Part shown: positions 35,801-47,735 of the stretch, piece after piece | Position numbering within the stretch: the first letter of the stretch is position 1 | Layout of the letters: each line of letters starts with the position of its first letter | Assembly (NCBI GenBank): GCA_001466705.2 | Contig: LATX02000179.1 | Location: 248,001-312,000 of the forward strand | DNA length: 64,000 bases | Direction: 5' to 3' | From: Moniliophthora roreri | Taxonomy: Eukaryota > Basidiomycota > Agaricomycetes > Agaricales > Marasmiaceae | Notes under the pieces: generated by a model | Database searches by the model: none | What the model was told of the DNA's origin: nothing | Seen by the model: the letters and a program-made list of their open reading frames with translations, nothing else | Position numbers and translations under genes: made by a program

Positions 35801-36430
35801 AAAGACACAAATCTGGTCGATTGAGGAGAAGTTGGTGGAGTGGCAAATGTCCATCTCAAAGCCATTGGAAACACCCATCTGGTCTGCCATCCAACTAAAG
35901 CAAGCAACACAATGATTGATTTGCTCCATAGAAGCAACAAAGTCGGTGTTGTTGAAAGACAAGAAATGTATGATGGCATGGGAATCGTTAGTGCTGGATC
36001 TAAGGAGCTTCTGATGTGCTTCAATTGTGGCAGAGAGAGTGGAGGCCCAATTCTGAAGAAACTAGGCTTGTTGATTGATAAGGTCCAGATGGCCCATGCT
36101 CTCGATGATACTGGAAGCCTGGAATAGCAGACCTAAGAAAGAATAAGAATTGAATAGATAATGAAAACAGAACTCACCTAGAGGACCAGAGAGTGCCTGC
36201 AGGAACTACTTGTTCAAGTTGTTCCTGTAATCAAAGACATAGAAAGCAAATGAACAGTAGACTTGACAAGATTTGCAGCTAGCACATTTTACTATGTTCC
36301 CAGGGCCAAGTTCACAGACCAGGTCATGCTCATGGCATTCTGCACAAGTCATGTTGACACTGAGATCAGCCTGAAAATAAAAGAAGATAAACAAAGATAA
36401 AAGAAGATGAAACAAGTATACATACCCCAG
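35801..36430 (-). pseudogene. TE-linked Cys-rich hypothetical gene remnant
   Basis: At 36206-36415 the minus strand encodes a Cys cluster, CAECHEHDLVC then KCASCKSC, of the kind seen in short Agaricomycete TE-linked genes. Downstream (about 35770-36100) helical sequence with SFNNTDFVASMEQINHC may be a later exon. Introns are not certain and I do not recognise a function. It ends against the LTR-like repeat B at 36431. Confidence 0.3.
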
Positions 36431-37801
36431 TGAAGATGCTCAAAAACCTATGCCTCTACTGTGAAAACACAAGGCCTGTGGTGCCAAAATACCCCCAAAA
36501 AAGGTATATATAAGTTCTTGATTCTCAGTTTTGTTTTACAAGTTGGTTCGGCATGGTTCACTTTTACCGCAATGTCAAGAATAATTCTCAATGTCTCACT
36601 CAGTAGTTCAGAGACAGTTGCCTTCAAAACAACTTCTCAGATCAAGATTGGGGTTTGTTTTGTATAATATTTATTTGGTTTGTGGTTTTATTAATCACTT
36701 TGAAAGCAAATACTGGTATAGACTTTCAACCAGACACTGCCCAAAGAATAAACTTCTTCTAAGTGAGAATAAAGGTACCTCTTGTACCTGAATATAGCCC
36801 TCTTAGCTATGTTCTGCAACAATTCTCAAGAGGACAAATCTTCTAGACACTGCTAGCCTGAAACCCTCTCTGATTCATGTTGAAACACCAGACTATACTG
36901 ATGCACATCAGCTACCCTCTTAGTAGACTGATACAATATTCTTCTTATCAGAAAACACACCTCTTGCATTAAAAACTAAGCTCTTCCTAGCTTTTATTTA
37001 TATCTCTGGTTTGGAGTACAATCTCAGGTCTCAACTAGCCTGTGCCTCTTGCACAACTGAATAAGCTAGAGCTCAAAGTGATTGAAAAATACTGATTGCC
37101 AGTAGCTCTTCTACCTGAACAACAATGTCATACACTCTGGTAATCAGTAGGCAGTATCTCTCCTGCCTTCCACCTACAAAACATGTCTTCTTATATACTC
37201 TACAACATAAATAATCTAATATATCTGTCACACATACAAATAAAACTGAGTCAGGTGCTAAATATTATATAAACTGAGCTGTGTTTGGTAATTTCTCTGT
37301 CACAGTGTCCAATTGTGGTCAGGCTTCATAGCCATAAACTCTTTTATTCTTTTTCTCTGACAATTGTGCAGTCTCCTGACACTAATCATTTGCAATTTTC
37401 TCTATCAAATGGCTCTCCTTCCAACTCTGTTTGAAAATATTATACTTTCATGCCGCTCTGCATAGTTCCTTCATTCTCTGTCTACTATCATCTGCTCTGT
37501 GGACATGTAATATGCCTCCATTCTCATTCTAAAATGTATGCATAAGCTCAGCTGTGCTATCTTCTCATCATACAGCTTTGTCTTCTGCTTTTCTGTGATA
37601 CAGGCACCTCTCTAGTAACCAATCGTCTATATTCATCTAATTTAATATTGGTATCTCAAATATCCCCTGCCAATAATTTGTCATTCCCTGTTTCATATCC
37701 ATTTCTTGGTAATATTCTTGTTGATGTATCATCAAAGGCTTTTATTCTTCCTTCAAGTTGGGTATGGATTGAAAATATTGTTAAAAGTCAAAATATTCCC
37801 T
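36431..37801. repeat. LTR-like repeat, copy B (cut at an N)
   Basis: Starts TGAAGATGCTC like copies A and C, and contains the 138 bp missing from copy A. It ends at the N at 37802, before the last ~300 bp that A and C have. Whether B and C are two LTRs of one element with lost internal sequence cannot be told across the gap. Confidence 0.65.
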
Positions 37802-37955
37802 NAGACTGAAGTGAAATACATACCAGAGGGAGTATCGGAGGAGAAAGAGGATGGAGAAGGAGAAGTATATTGATGCTACCCAGAATGGGAATGATACTGC
37901 ACCTACCAAAGCAGTGAGCAATAGACCTGTCACCCAGGGTGTACAGGGTACTTGC
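37802..37955. other. N gap and short spacer between repeats B and C
   Basis: A single N at 37802 stops repeat B early and is most likely a gap of unknown size. The 153-bp spacer has an open, acidic Glu/Lys-rich frame but nothing recognisable. Confidence 0.6.
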
Positions 37956-39620
37956 TGAAGATGCTCAAAAACCTATGCCTCTACTATGAAAACATGAGGC
38001 CTGTGGTGCCAAAATACTCTCGAAAAAGGTATATATATATATAAGTTCTTGATTCTCAGTTTTGTTTGTAAGTTGGTTTGGCATGGTTCACTGTTACCAC
38101 AACGTCAAGAATAATTCTCAATGTCTCACTTGGTAGTTCAGAGATGATTGCCTTCAAAACAACTTCTCAGATCGAAAATGGGTGTTTATTTGTTGGTTTT
38201 GTGGTTTTATTAATCACTTCAAAAGCAAATACTAGTATAGATTTCGACTAGAAACTGCCCAAAGAATAAACTTCTTCTAAGTAAGAACAAAGGTACTTCT
38301 TGTACCTGAATATAGCCCTCTTAGCTATGTTCTGCAACAATTCTCAAGAGGACAAATCTTCTAGACACTGCTAGCCTGAAACCCTCTCTGATTCATGTCG
38401 AAACACCAGACTATACTGATGCACATCAGCTGCCCTCTTAGTAGACTGATACAATGTTTCTCTCATCAGAAAACATGCCTCTTGCATTAAAAACTAAGCT
38501 CTTCCTAGCTTTTATTTATATCTCTGGTTTGTTACAATTTCAGGTCTCAACTAGCCTGTGCCTCTTGCACAACTAAGTAAGCTAGGGCCTGAAGTGGTTG
38601 AAAAATACTAATTGCCAGTAGCTCTTCTACCTGAACAACAATGTCATACACTCTGGTAATCAGTGGGCAGTATCTCTCCTGCTTTCCACCTACAAAACAT
38701 ATCCCCTTATATACCCTACAACATAAATAATCTAATATATCTGTCACAAATACAAATAAAACTGAGTTGGGTGATAAATATTATATAAACTGAGCTGTGT
38801 TTGGTAATTTCTCTGTCACAGTGTCCAATTGTAGTCAGGCTTCATAGCCATAATCTCTTTTATTCTTTTTCTTTGACGATTGTGCCGTCTTCTGACACTA
38901 ATTGTTTGCAATTCTCTCTATCAAACGGCTCTCCTTCTGACTCCGTTTGAAAATATTATACTTCCATGCTGCTCCACATGGTTCCTTCCTTCTCCGTCTT
39001 CTATCATCTGCTCTATGGACACACAATATGCTTCCTTTTTCATGTCTAAAGCATATGCATAGGCTTAGCCATGCTGCCTTCTCGTCATACAGCTTTGTCT
39101 TCTGTTCTTCCATGATACAGGCACCCTTCTGGTAGCCGATCATCTATTTCATTCTTCAATTTGATGTTCAGTATCTTGAGTATCCCTTGCCAATAATTTG
39201 TCATCCTCTATTTCATATCCGTTTCTCAATAATATTCTCGTATGTGTATTATTGAAGGCTTTTATTCTTCCTTCAAGTTGGGTGTAGATTGGAAATATTG
39301 TTAAAAGTGAAAATATTCCCTTTGGTATGCTTTCGATAGAGAAGTATTATGTGGTGTTATTCCCTACAGGTTTCAGGATGCTCCTCTGTGTTCAGATTCA
39401 CTGTTTATTTTCATACTAGCAGTGGTCAGATACCCTTGTATGGCCTACCATCAACCATTACTCTGCTAATATTTTATATCCTTCTCTACTACTTGCTTTG
39501 ACTAGCTGCTCAGGGCTCACACTAGTCCTCAATTCCCTTATCTATATCATTTTCAACCATAAAAGTGCAAAATATTCTCTATTTGCATTCAAAATAAAAA
39601 GGTAAAAGTTATGCATATCA
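37956..39620. repeat. LTR-like repeat, copy C (complete)
   Basis: 1665 bp from TGAAGATGCTC to GCATATCA, the only copy without an N. Same orientation as A and B. It cuts off the 5' part of the hypothetical gene that follows. No target duplication is visible at its borders. Confidence 0.7.
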
Positions 39621-41276
39621 TCACAGTGACACTTGTGGTGCTAGAGGTGGTGCTCGTGGTGTTCATGGTGGTAGTCAAGGTGCTTGTGGTCGTTGTCGAG
39701 ATGGTAAGGGCTGTAGTCACGCTCTAGCAATGTCATCTCATCAAGTCCATTCCCCAGATGCAGATGCTATTGATGGCTTTACAGAGAATGACCACAATGA
39801 TTCAGAACCCTCTCCCAAATGCCAGAGGATCAGCAAGTTGGACCACAGTTTGAAGGATCCACTGACTCTGACTATATATGTTGAAGTCTATCCTCATGAT
39901 GTCCTGTTCCCTAAAACAACTGGCAAGAAGGCACTATCTCAGCCTGTTACCTATATCAATCGCCTACCTTTCAATATCAAACTTACTGATAATTACAAAA
40001 TCTTTGAAATGCAACTGGTGCTCACCCTCTCCACAAAATGCCAACTTCTACCTAGAGACAAACTATACTGGTGTCCACAAGGAAAGCCAAGGACTCATAA
40101 TTGTGCCTTGGGAGGAGAAGTTGGATACCAGGCTATGCTCCAATCATTTACTAAAGGCCTGTCCAAAGGAAGATTGGTTGTTCTCAGCATGCTGCCTCCA
40201 GAGAAGGATACAAATGCTGTTGTAGGTATTCCCCTCTTGTACCAGCAAGGCATGCCAGCTAATATTTTCACTACAGGACTGGGTCACTGGTGATGATTAT
40301 GAAGACAAATTCAAGTTTGACTTTACACCATTCAATAAGGGAAACACGCTGTCAACTAGTGCAGCTGAGCAATGTGTACATTGCGGCACTTCTCTTCTTT
40401 ATGGTAGACTGACCTAAGATCTTGTTCAGCAATTGTTTGATGCTGCTCATGCACCCTATGTCTAGGTGCTCAAGGACAGATATCATGTTGGCAACAACAG
40501 CTTGTTCCCAGGAAACAGATCTACACAACCAACAATGGCATTTGCTATGAGCTTGATGATATGAAACTGAGTATCTGGGCAGCACATCTTGTGAGTACTG
40601 CATATCAACTAACATGCTTTTCTAATTTTGTTGACAGGCAAAAGAATAACCTGGTGTCAATCTTGATTCCCTACCAATGGACTCAAAATACTTTAATTTT
40701 GAACATTGTATCATGGTACCCAAGCAATCATCTACTGCTGCCTCAGTCCCTACTCTCACTACTACCACCACTGCTGCTGTCACTACACCTGCTACTGCTG
40801 CCATCACTGCCCCTACTACATCGTCTGCACCAACATCTGACATAAGAGACATGATGTTGCTCAATATGATGCAGATGCAGCAACAACAGTTTGCTATGAT
40901 GCAGGCTGCGAATTCTCGCTTTCTGATGCCACACTCAGGAGATCTCAACTCAATGTTGGCACCTATTCCTCATACTCCCGTCCCACCCAAGGTTCTCTCC
41001 ACACCATCTTCTCCCATGTGCCAAGTGCGTGTCTCACCTGATGACTTCTGTGACCACTACACACTTTCAGATGTTATAAAGGGACGTCTTCTTGCACTAG
41101 ACTGTACCCTTGGTAACCGGACCATTGAGCAGGTGGAGTGGAAGGAATGGGAAGAAGTTGGGTTCAAGACACTCTCATGGAATGTGGTCCTCAATGCACA
41201 CTGTGCATTCCTGTCTGACATTAAGAAGGGGGTTTGGGATAGCCTTTCTGATGGTGCTGGCACTGCTGGTATATGA
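39621..41276 (+). pseudogene. TE-linked hypothetical protein with SAM-like C-terminus, 5' truncated
   Basis: The frame is open from the edge of repeat C through a Gly/Arg-rich segment (39630-39720) into MSSHQVHSPDADAIDG (39730). A GT-AG intron fits at 40222-40276. It joins to DWVTGDDYEDKFKFDFTPF, with stops following at about 40420 and 40466. A second intron ends at about 40637. The last exon contains one TAA, then a Thr/Ala-rich linker, a Met/Gln run (about 40850-40905) and a compact C-terminal domain (about 41020-41240, SPDDFCDHYTLSDVI to WNVVLNAHCAFL). That domain resembles the SAM-like end of a family of expanded Agaricomycete hypothetical proteins. Function unknown. Confidence 0.5.
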
Positions 41277-41435
41277 TTTGCTACTTGCTCTTTGTCATTG
41301 TCAAGCTGCTTTCCTGTCTCTCAGACAAACTGTCACTCATTCTCACATTTCCAATTATGTCAGTGTTTTTGACATTCATGTAGAGCCAGTACCAGTCTCG
41401 TTATATTGTACACTATCATCATTGATACAGTAGAA

Positions 41436-42322
41436 TCAGTCATTTACAATGTATCCTGCATGCTGGAACCATGCTCGTGCCTTTGCCACAGTAATGCATC
41501 CACATGAGTTGAAGAGAGTGAGAATCTGATCATTGGCATCTCGTATCAAGTGAGCATCGCATCGTAGATAGGCTTTCCCTAAAGGTTTGAGTTGTCAGAA
41601 AGAAGATCCAGAGCCAACTGTTCACTTACATGCTGAAAACAATTCTTCAATTGGATTGAGGTCTGGAGAGTATGGTGGAAGGTATAGAAGCATGATCTCT
41701 AAGTAAGAATGAGTGATTGCAACAAGTTGTGCACATAAAGAGAACATACCAGCAGCATTGAGAAAGTCTTGTAGTGCTTTATTGTGATGGATATGACAGT
41801 TATCCATTACGAGAACACTCTGTGCATCAGGGAATAGGCACATCTTTGGAACCTGCTCTCCAAATCAGATATATCTAGCATGAAGATTGACGATGCACCA
41901 CTTTCTTGACAATAAAATCAAAGAATTCAAATGATTCCACTGAGCCCTCAACTACCCTTATTGCAATATATCCATTGGTGCTCATCACAGCAACCAGAGA
42001 GTAGCAATCTCCATGCACAAATAGTGCCTTAAGCTCTGCTCGATGTCCCCAGAGAGAGCGGCCATAACGATGAGACAAGGTACACTCATCTTTGCTCGAC
42101 TCATCCACTGTTACAAACTCTTCTCCAGTTCCTGAAAACTGTATCCTAATAGTTGTTCTGAAATCTGCTCGGCACACCTCATTTTGTTCTGAAGCAATCT
42201 TGTACAAGATCTTTCTTGTAAGTCCCATCTTGTTCAGTGTACGTTGCAGAGCAGGCTCACTGATAGCAATATCGTGGTGAATGGCCAAACACCATATGAC
42301 TTCTCGAAGGTGAGCTCCAGGG
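41436..42322 (-). pseudogene. Tc1/mariner-type transposase, DDE part (split by El4)
   Basis: DDE transposase that would cut and paste its own element. On the minus strand the catalytic blocks are VTVDESSKDE (about 42110), VLVMDNCHIHH (about 41790) and SPDLNPIEELFS (about 41640), a D,D,E order. Introns fit at 41853-41898 (46 bp), 41699-41749 (51 bp) and 41579-41629 (51 bp), and the last exon ends at TGA 41436. The N-terminal helix-turn-helix exon lies 7.3 kb away at 49653-49897, because El4 inserted between them. Counting one copy of the target duplication, the joined frame is open over 326 codons, so the gene was probably intact when hit. Confidence 0.8.
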
Positions 42323-42787
42323 TGTTACGAACTTTCTCTTCTCTTTCTCTTTCTGTCTGTAATACCACCTATGCTTCTTCTTCTCTTTGGACTTATACAC
42401 CTTCCTAGCTCCCATTTTCATCTCTAAATCATGCTTCTCTCTTCCATCGGACACATACACCTTCCCCGTCCCCATTTACCTATCCCTTTGTACTTTATTA
42501 CTCATTTCCCGAAAGCTTCGGGAAACCTTAGACAATCACCGAACTTACCGGCTATACGTATATAGTTAGCATAGTTCGGTTGTAACGTATTTAAGCGCTC
42601 AAGCTAAGACTCCGAGTCTTCAGCTTGACCTGGTTAATCTACACTTGTGTCAATGCCAGAACTAAAGGATCTCTGAACTTCAGCAATCGCTGAACGAACT
42701 TAAACTTGAACTTGTAAAACTGCTTAAAACGAAGAACATACTTCGCTAAAGTGGTTAGGTTGTCGTTGCTGCGCAAGTAACGTAACA
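42323..42787 (+). repeat. El4 5' LTR
   Basis: Begins TGTTACG and ends CGTAACA, a 7-bp inverted terminus. The U3 part is pyrimidine-rich at the start, with TATTTAAG at 42588-42595 and the predicted RNA start CAGCTTGACCT at 42621-42631. Confidence 0.95.
42588..42631 (+). promoter_or_regulatory. El4 LTR core promoter and self-primer source
   Basis: TATTTAAG (42588) is 33 nt before CAGCTTGACCT (42621-42631), which is complementary to the primer-binding site. The spacing suits a TATA-driven start at 42621. Inferred, not measured. Confidence 0.65.
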
Positions 42788-42789
42788 CA

Positions 42790-42800
42790 AGGTCAAGCTG
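42790..42800 (+). promoter_or_regulatory. El4 self-priming primer-binding site
   Basis: AGGTCAAGCTG, two bases after the LTR, is complementary to exactly 11 nt of the predicted transcript start. No convincing tRNA 3'-end match was apparent by eye. Confidence 0.75.
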
Positions 42801-43265
42801 ATTGATTGCCGACCTATCCAGGTTTAGGCATCACTAAGGAATGACAAGACGCCGCCATGGACAGAGAAACAGTTGGAACAAGACATAGCCGAAGCAGAAG
42901 CACGCCAGCGTGGGCAACTAACCCAATCCATATCGAATCCTGGTGGACGAGCAATCCCACCGTTAACCCGAGCGTCCCGCAGAGAGCTATTGACCCCCTT
43001 GCAATCGCCATCGCTAATGAGTCAGCCACTAACAGAGACACCAGTCGAAGAACCAGAAACAAGGAGAATCTCAACCCCGTCATTCACTCCGACTGGATTG
43101 AGAACGATTGAACACGAAGAGGAGTTCTCGCCGAATACACCGAAACCATCAGACTTGGATACATTGAATACCTCTACCGAATCTCCAGAGGAGCTGGATC
43201 CATTCCAACGACTACTAAAAGGATTGAAGAACAGCCCCCGATCGCCGAAAACACAAATTGAAGTA

Positions 43266-44228
43266 ATGGCTGAAGATAAAAAGCCATCTGGGAGTAGACC
43301 CAGGAAGGAGGAACCAGCAGTTGAAGAAGCCGTCATAGGTTCCGCGATGCCGGTGCAGGTAGTATCGGCGGTGAAGGAAGTAAAAGCAGCACTCCCAAGA
43401 GCCTTTATGGGAGCACGGAAGGACGCAAAGAAGTTCCTGAGGGAAGTTTTGATTTACGTAGCGCTTAACCCAAAAGCGTTCCCTGATGATAGGACAAAGA
43501 AGCTCTTTCTCCTTTCATATATAACGGATGGACCCAGAGAATTCTGGAAGAACGACAAAACTGACTTACTGCTCGCGTATGATGCAAATGCCGAAAAGGT
43601 CACCTGGACAGAGTTTTTGGACGACTTTAGGACCTCCTTCGAGCCTCTCGATCCCGCTCTAAAGGCGCAGCTCGAACTCAAGGACTTAAGGATGAAAGAA
43701 AGAGCCGATGAATATACCTATCAGTTCACTTACCTGGCAAAACAAACCGGGTATAACAACGCAGCACAGATAGTGGCGTTTAAGAGAGGGTTACCATGAA
43801 GTCTGGCTCTCAAGATCATGACAAGGCCAAAAGGCGCCCCTACTACAATCAAAGACTGGATGGACGCCGCAATCCTGTTTGACAAAAGCTACAAACAGGC
43901 ATTGGAATACGGAAAGACGTGGGATGAAGAACACGGAGGAAGGAAGCCGCAAAGGAGTTTCAGGAAGAAGGAAGATGTCGCCATCAAACAGATTGCCGAG
44001 ATTGACCGAAAAGAATATATGTTGAAAGGATTATGTTTCAGATGTGGAAGGCCTGGACATCGCATCAAAGACTGTCCAGATACGCCAAAAAAGGAAGAAC
44101 GAAGACAGGAGGAACTGAAGAAGCTTACGAGAGAAGAGAGGTTTGCTAAGATCAGGGCCCTGGTAAACGAGCAGCTGAAGGAAGACAAGGACTTTCTCAT
44201 CGATTTAATGGAGCAAGAGGGTTTTTAA
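43266..44228 (+). pseudogene. El4 gag with zinc knuckle
   Basis: Start ATG 43266 (MAEDKKPSGSRP) is the position shared with El3 and El1. An open frame also extends about 140 codons upstream and aligns with El3, but El4 has ACG where El3 has ATG. The capsid-like region runs to about 43900 and carries a TGA at 43797-43799 (LP-stop-SL; El3 LPRSL). The zinc knuckle CFRCGRPGHRIKDC is at about 44035-44075. The C-terminus is EQEGF, TAA 44226-44228. Confidence 0.88.
44219..44225 (+). promoter_or_regulatory. El4 gag-pol -1 slippery heptamer
   Basis: G GGT TTT in the gag frame is followed by the stop TAA. The -1 frame (TTA AAC TGG TGG ...) is open into pol. The same heptamer and adjoining stop occur in all four related elements. 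Confidence 0.65.
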
Positions 44229-47200
44229 ACTGGTGGACGAGGACGATGGCTCCACCGCCGATAACTATCTCACACTTTGTACTAGCTAAAATGGATCGAA
44301 ATTCTATGCATATTCCTCTCAAGTACAAAGTGGGAACGAAAAACATCGAAACGAAGGCCTTGTTAGATTCAGGAGCAGGGGGGAGATTCATAAGTATGGG
44401 ACTCGCCAGAACGTTAGGAAAGAGGTGGATCCAATTACCAGAAAAGATCTGAGTTTTCAATGTCGATGGAACAGCCAACAAAATGGCATGGATAACACAC
44501 GTCATGGAATTAGAGTTCCAAATCGCTGGAAAGGAGTTTTGAGAAAACTTCATGATCTCTGGCATAGGAGATGAAGACATGATCTTGGGGCTCCCGTGGT
44601 TAAGGCATCATAACCCCACTATCGATTGGGAAACTGGGGAAATCCAATTCCAACCTCGATGAAGAATTCAGATCAAAAGGTTCAAAGGGGTCTTAGACAG
44701 TCTTGAACCGGAGGTCCTCATAGGGGCCAAAACTACGGCGTCGCAGGAAATGGCTCACCAACACCAAATGGTCAAGAAGGAAATAGAGGAACTTATCCCT
44801 AACTACCTGTTAGGATATCGAGATCGTTTCGAGAAGGGAAAAGCAGAACGATTCCCACCAGTTCGGACATATGATCACGTGATCGACCTCAAACCAGACT
44901 TCGTCCCGAGGAATTGCAAGCTATACCTGTTAAGCCCTGTAGAGCAAGAAGAGCAGGACAAGTTTCTCGAAGAGAATTTACAGAAAGGATACATTCGCAA
45001 ATCGAAGTCTCCAATAGCTTCCCCCTTCTTCTTCGTAGCCAAAAAGGAGAAGGGAGCGTTGAGGCCTACGCAGGATTACAGAGAACTCAATAAAGGAACA
45101 GTAAAGAATGCCTACCCCTTACCCTTGATCTCAGAACTCCTCGATAAACTCAAAGGAGCAACGATATTCACAAAGCTCAATCTTCAAAATGGGTACAATA
45201 ACGTCAGGATAAAGGACAGAGATCAATGGAAGGCCACCTTCAAAACAAATAGGGGACTTTTCGAACCCACTGTAATGTTCTTCAGACTAAGTAATTCCCC
45301 CGCCACCTTCCAGGCCTTCATGAACGACATCCTCTCCAATTTCATAGACAAAGGGTGGTGTGTGGTATACATGGACGACATTCTTATCTTCTCCAAGGAC
45401 CAAAACAAACATAAAGAACGCACGGAACGATTGATGCGCCGCCTCAAAAGGCACGATTTATTTCTCAAACCGGAGAAGTGCGAATTCGACGTAACAGAAG
45501 TAGTATTTTTGGGGATGGTTATTAGGCCCAGATACATCGCTATGGACCCGGTGAAACTGGCAGGGATAGCCGAATGGGAACCCCCTCAGACAGTAAAAGG
45601 AGTTCGTGCATTCTTAGGATTCAGAAATTTCTACAGGAAGTTCATTGGGAAATATGCGCATCTGACAAGACCGCTGAACGATTTGCTGCAGAAGAATCGG
45701 AAATTCGACTGGACTACGCAGTGTCAGCTGGCCTTCGATCTTCTAAAAACGAAATTCCTCTCTGAACCAATACTGGTCATGCCAGACGTCGACAAACCTT
45801 TCGTTATAGAAGCAGATGCCTCGAAGTGGGCCACAGGCGCTGTTCTTAAACAAAAGGGAACGGATGGCGAATGGCATCCATGCAGTTACCTGTCTAAATC
45901 ATTCTTCCCTACCGAAAGGAACTACGAGATCTATGATCGCGAACTTCTCGCAATCTATAGAGCACTTATGGAATGGCGACACTATCTGATGGGCGGGAAA
46001 TTCAAAGTTGTAGTTCTTTCGGATCACAAGAATCTAACATATTTCCGAACGGCACAAAAACTAAATAGACGGCAAGCAAGATGGAGTCTTTTCCTGTCGG
46101 AATTCGATTTAGGGCTAATACATGTCCCAGGGAAATCGATCACTCAGGCAGACGCCCTGTCACGGCGAAGTAACGAACAGGATGATGTCAACAGTGATAA
46201 CGAAGACATCGTTGTTCTACCAGACCGAATTTTCATCAAAGGAATCGATTTGGGACTAAAGGAAGAAATAGCGGAGCGATTGGGTCCGGATGATTTTCAT
46301 AAATCGGCTCTGGAGCAGCTACTACACCAGGGCATGCCGCCAATCGAGTCCGTGTTAACAGACTGGAAGATCAAAGGCGACTTGCTCTTCTTTCAGAATC
46401 GAGTTTACGTGCCAAACAACATCAATCTCCACCAACGGATAGTGGAATCCATCTACGAAACCCCAGGAGTGGGGCACCCAGGACAATGGAACACCATTGA
46501 GCAAGTACAATGAGACTTCTGGTGGCCAGGAGTGGCTAAATTCATCAGAAGTTTCGTGGACGGTTGTGTAACATGCCAGCAGTCCAAAATTAATACTCAT
46601 CCTACGAGGACCCCTATTCAACCATTACAGGTGACTCCGAATTCCTTCCCCTTTCAAGTTTGCACCATGGACCTTATCACCGACCTACCCGAATGTGACG
46701 GATTAGATTCCATTTTAGTCGTGGTGGACCACTTGTCTACGAAGGGGGTAATTTTTACTCCATGCACCAAAACAACGGACGCCACCAAGATCGCGGAGAT
46801 ATTGATTCAACATCTGTATAAAAGGTTCGGGTTGCCAGACCGAATCATATCTGATCGAGACCCTAGATTTGCCGCTGAAGTGTTTCAGGAGATGGGAAGA
46901 CAATTATCCATCAAACACTCCATGAGCACAGCATTCCACCCACAAACAGATGGAGAAACGGAACGAGTAAATCAAGAAGTCGAAGTTTACCTCAGAGCGT
47001 TTTGCATGAAAGAACAGACTCGATGGAAGGAATATCTCCCTTTGGCAGAATTCGCTCACAATAACCAAACCCACTCAGTTCTCAAGAAGTCCCCATTCTT
47101 TATGATGATGGGATACCACCCCCACCCTCTTCCAATGGTATTCGAAAAGACAATGATTCCATCAGTGGAAGAACGACTTCAGGAATTAAAGAGGGTGAGA

Positions 47201-47729
47201 GAAGAGACAGCGAGCTTATTGGAGCTGGCACAACAACAGATGATACGAAGGGAGAAGCAGAAGTTAGATGTATTTGAAGAAGGACAGAAGGTTTGGCTAG
47301 AAGCGAAGAATCTAGCCACGGGATATCCATCAAAGAAGCTAGCCCCGAAAAGGGAAGGGCCATTCAAAATCCTCAAGGTACTCGGGCCTGTGATGTACAA
47401 GCTAGACCTACCTCATCAATGGAAAATTCACCCTGTTTTCCACACGGCCTTGTTGTCGCCGTTCAGACAGACCGAGGCCCACGGACCGAGTTTTACAGAA
47501 CCCCCCCCCAGATCTCATTGAAGGATTCGAAGAATACGAAGTAGAAGCGGTAGTAGGGCATAGGCTGAAGAAACAACCACGAGAATTCCTTGTGTCATAC
47601 ACCGGTTATGACTCATCTCACAACTGATGGATTCGAATGGAAGGAATGGTGAACTGTCTAGACCTTCTCAGGGACTATATAAAGAAACATCAATTAAGGC
47701 CTAAAGACCCCATCCCCACCAATCCATAA
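44225..47729 (+). pseudogene. El4 pol: protease, RT, RNase H, integrase, chromodomain
   Basis: After the -1 site the frame reaches ATG 44246 (MAPPPITISHF), 17 nt past the gag stop as in El3. The protease has DSGAGGRF (about 44372). RT has [12 protein letters not shown] and YMDDILIFS (about 45370). RNase H has [13 protein letters not shown] and DRELLAIYRALMEW. The integrase has CVTCQQ, TMDLITDL, SDRDPRFAAEV and a Glu in DGETERVNQE. The tail after 47520 is chromodomain-like (YEVEAVVGHR, EFLVSYTGYDSSHN). Breaks: TGA near 44451 (KI-stop-VF), 44541, 44660 and 46511 (VQ-stop-DF), all Arg in El3; a ninth C at 47501-47509 shifts the frame; TGA at about 47625. Stop TAA is at 47727-47729. Confidence 0.93.
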
Positions 47730-47735
47730 CAAACT

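Noticed and set aside
40622..40948. Minus-strand frames rich in Val/Ala and Ser opposite the SAM-like gene
   Set aside because: They mirror the Thr/Ala-rich linker of the plus-strand gene and have no independent support.
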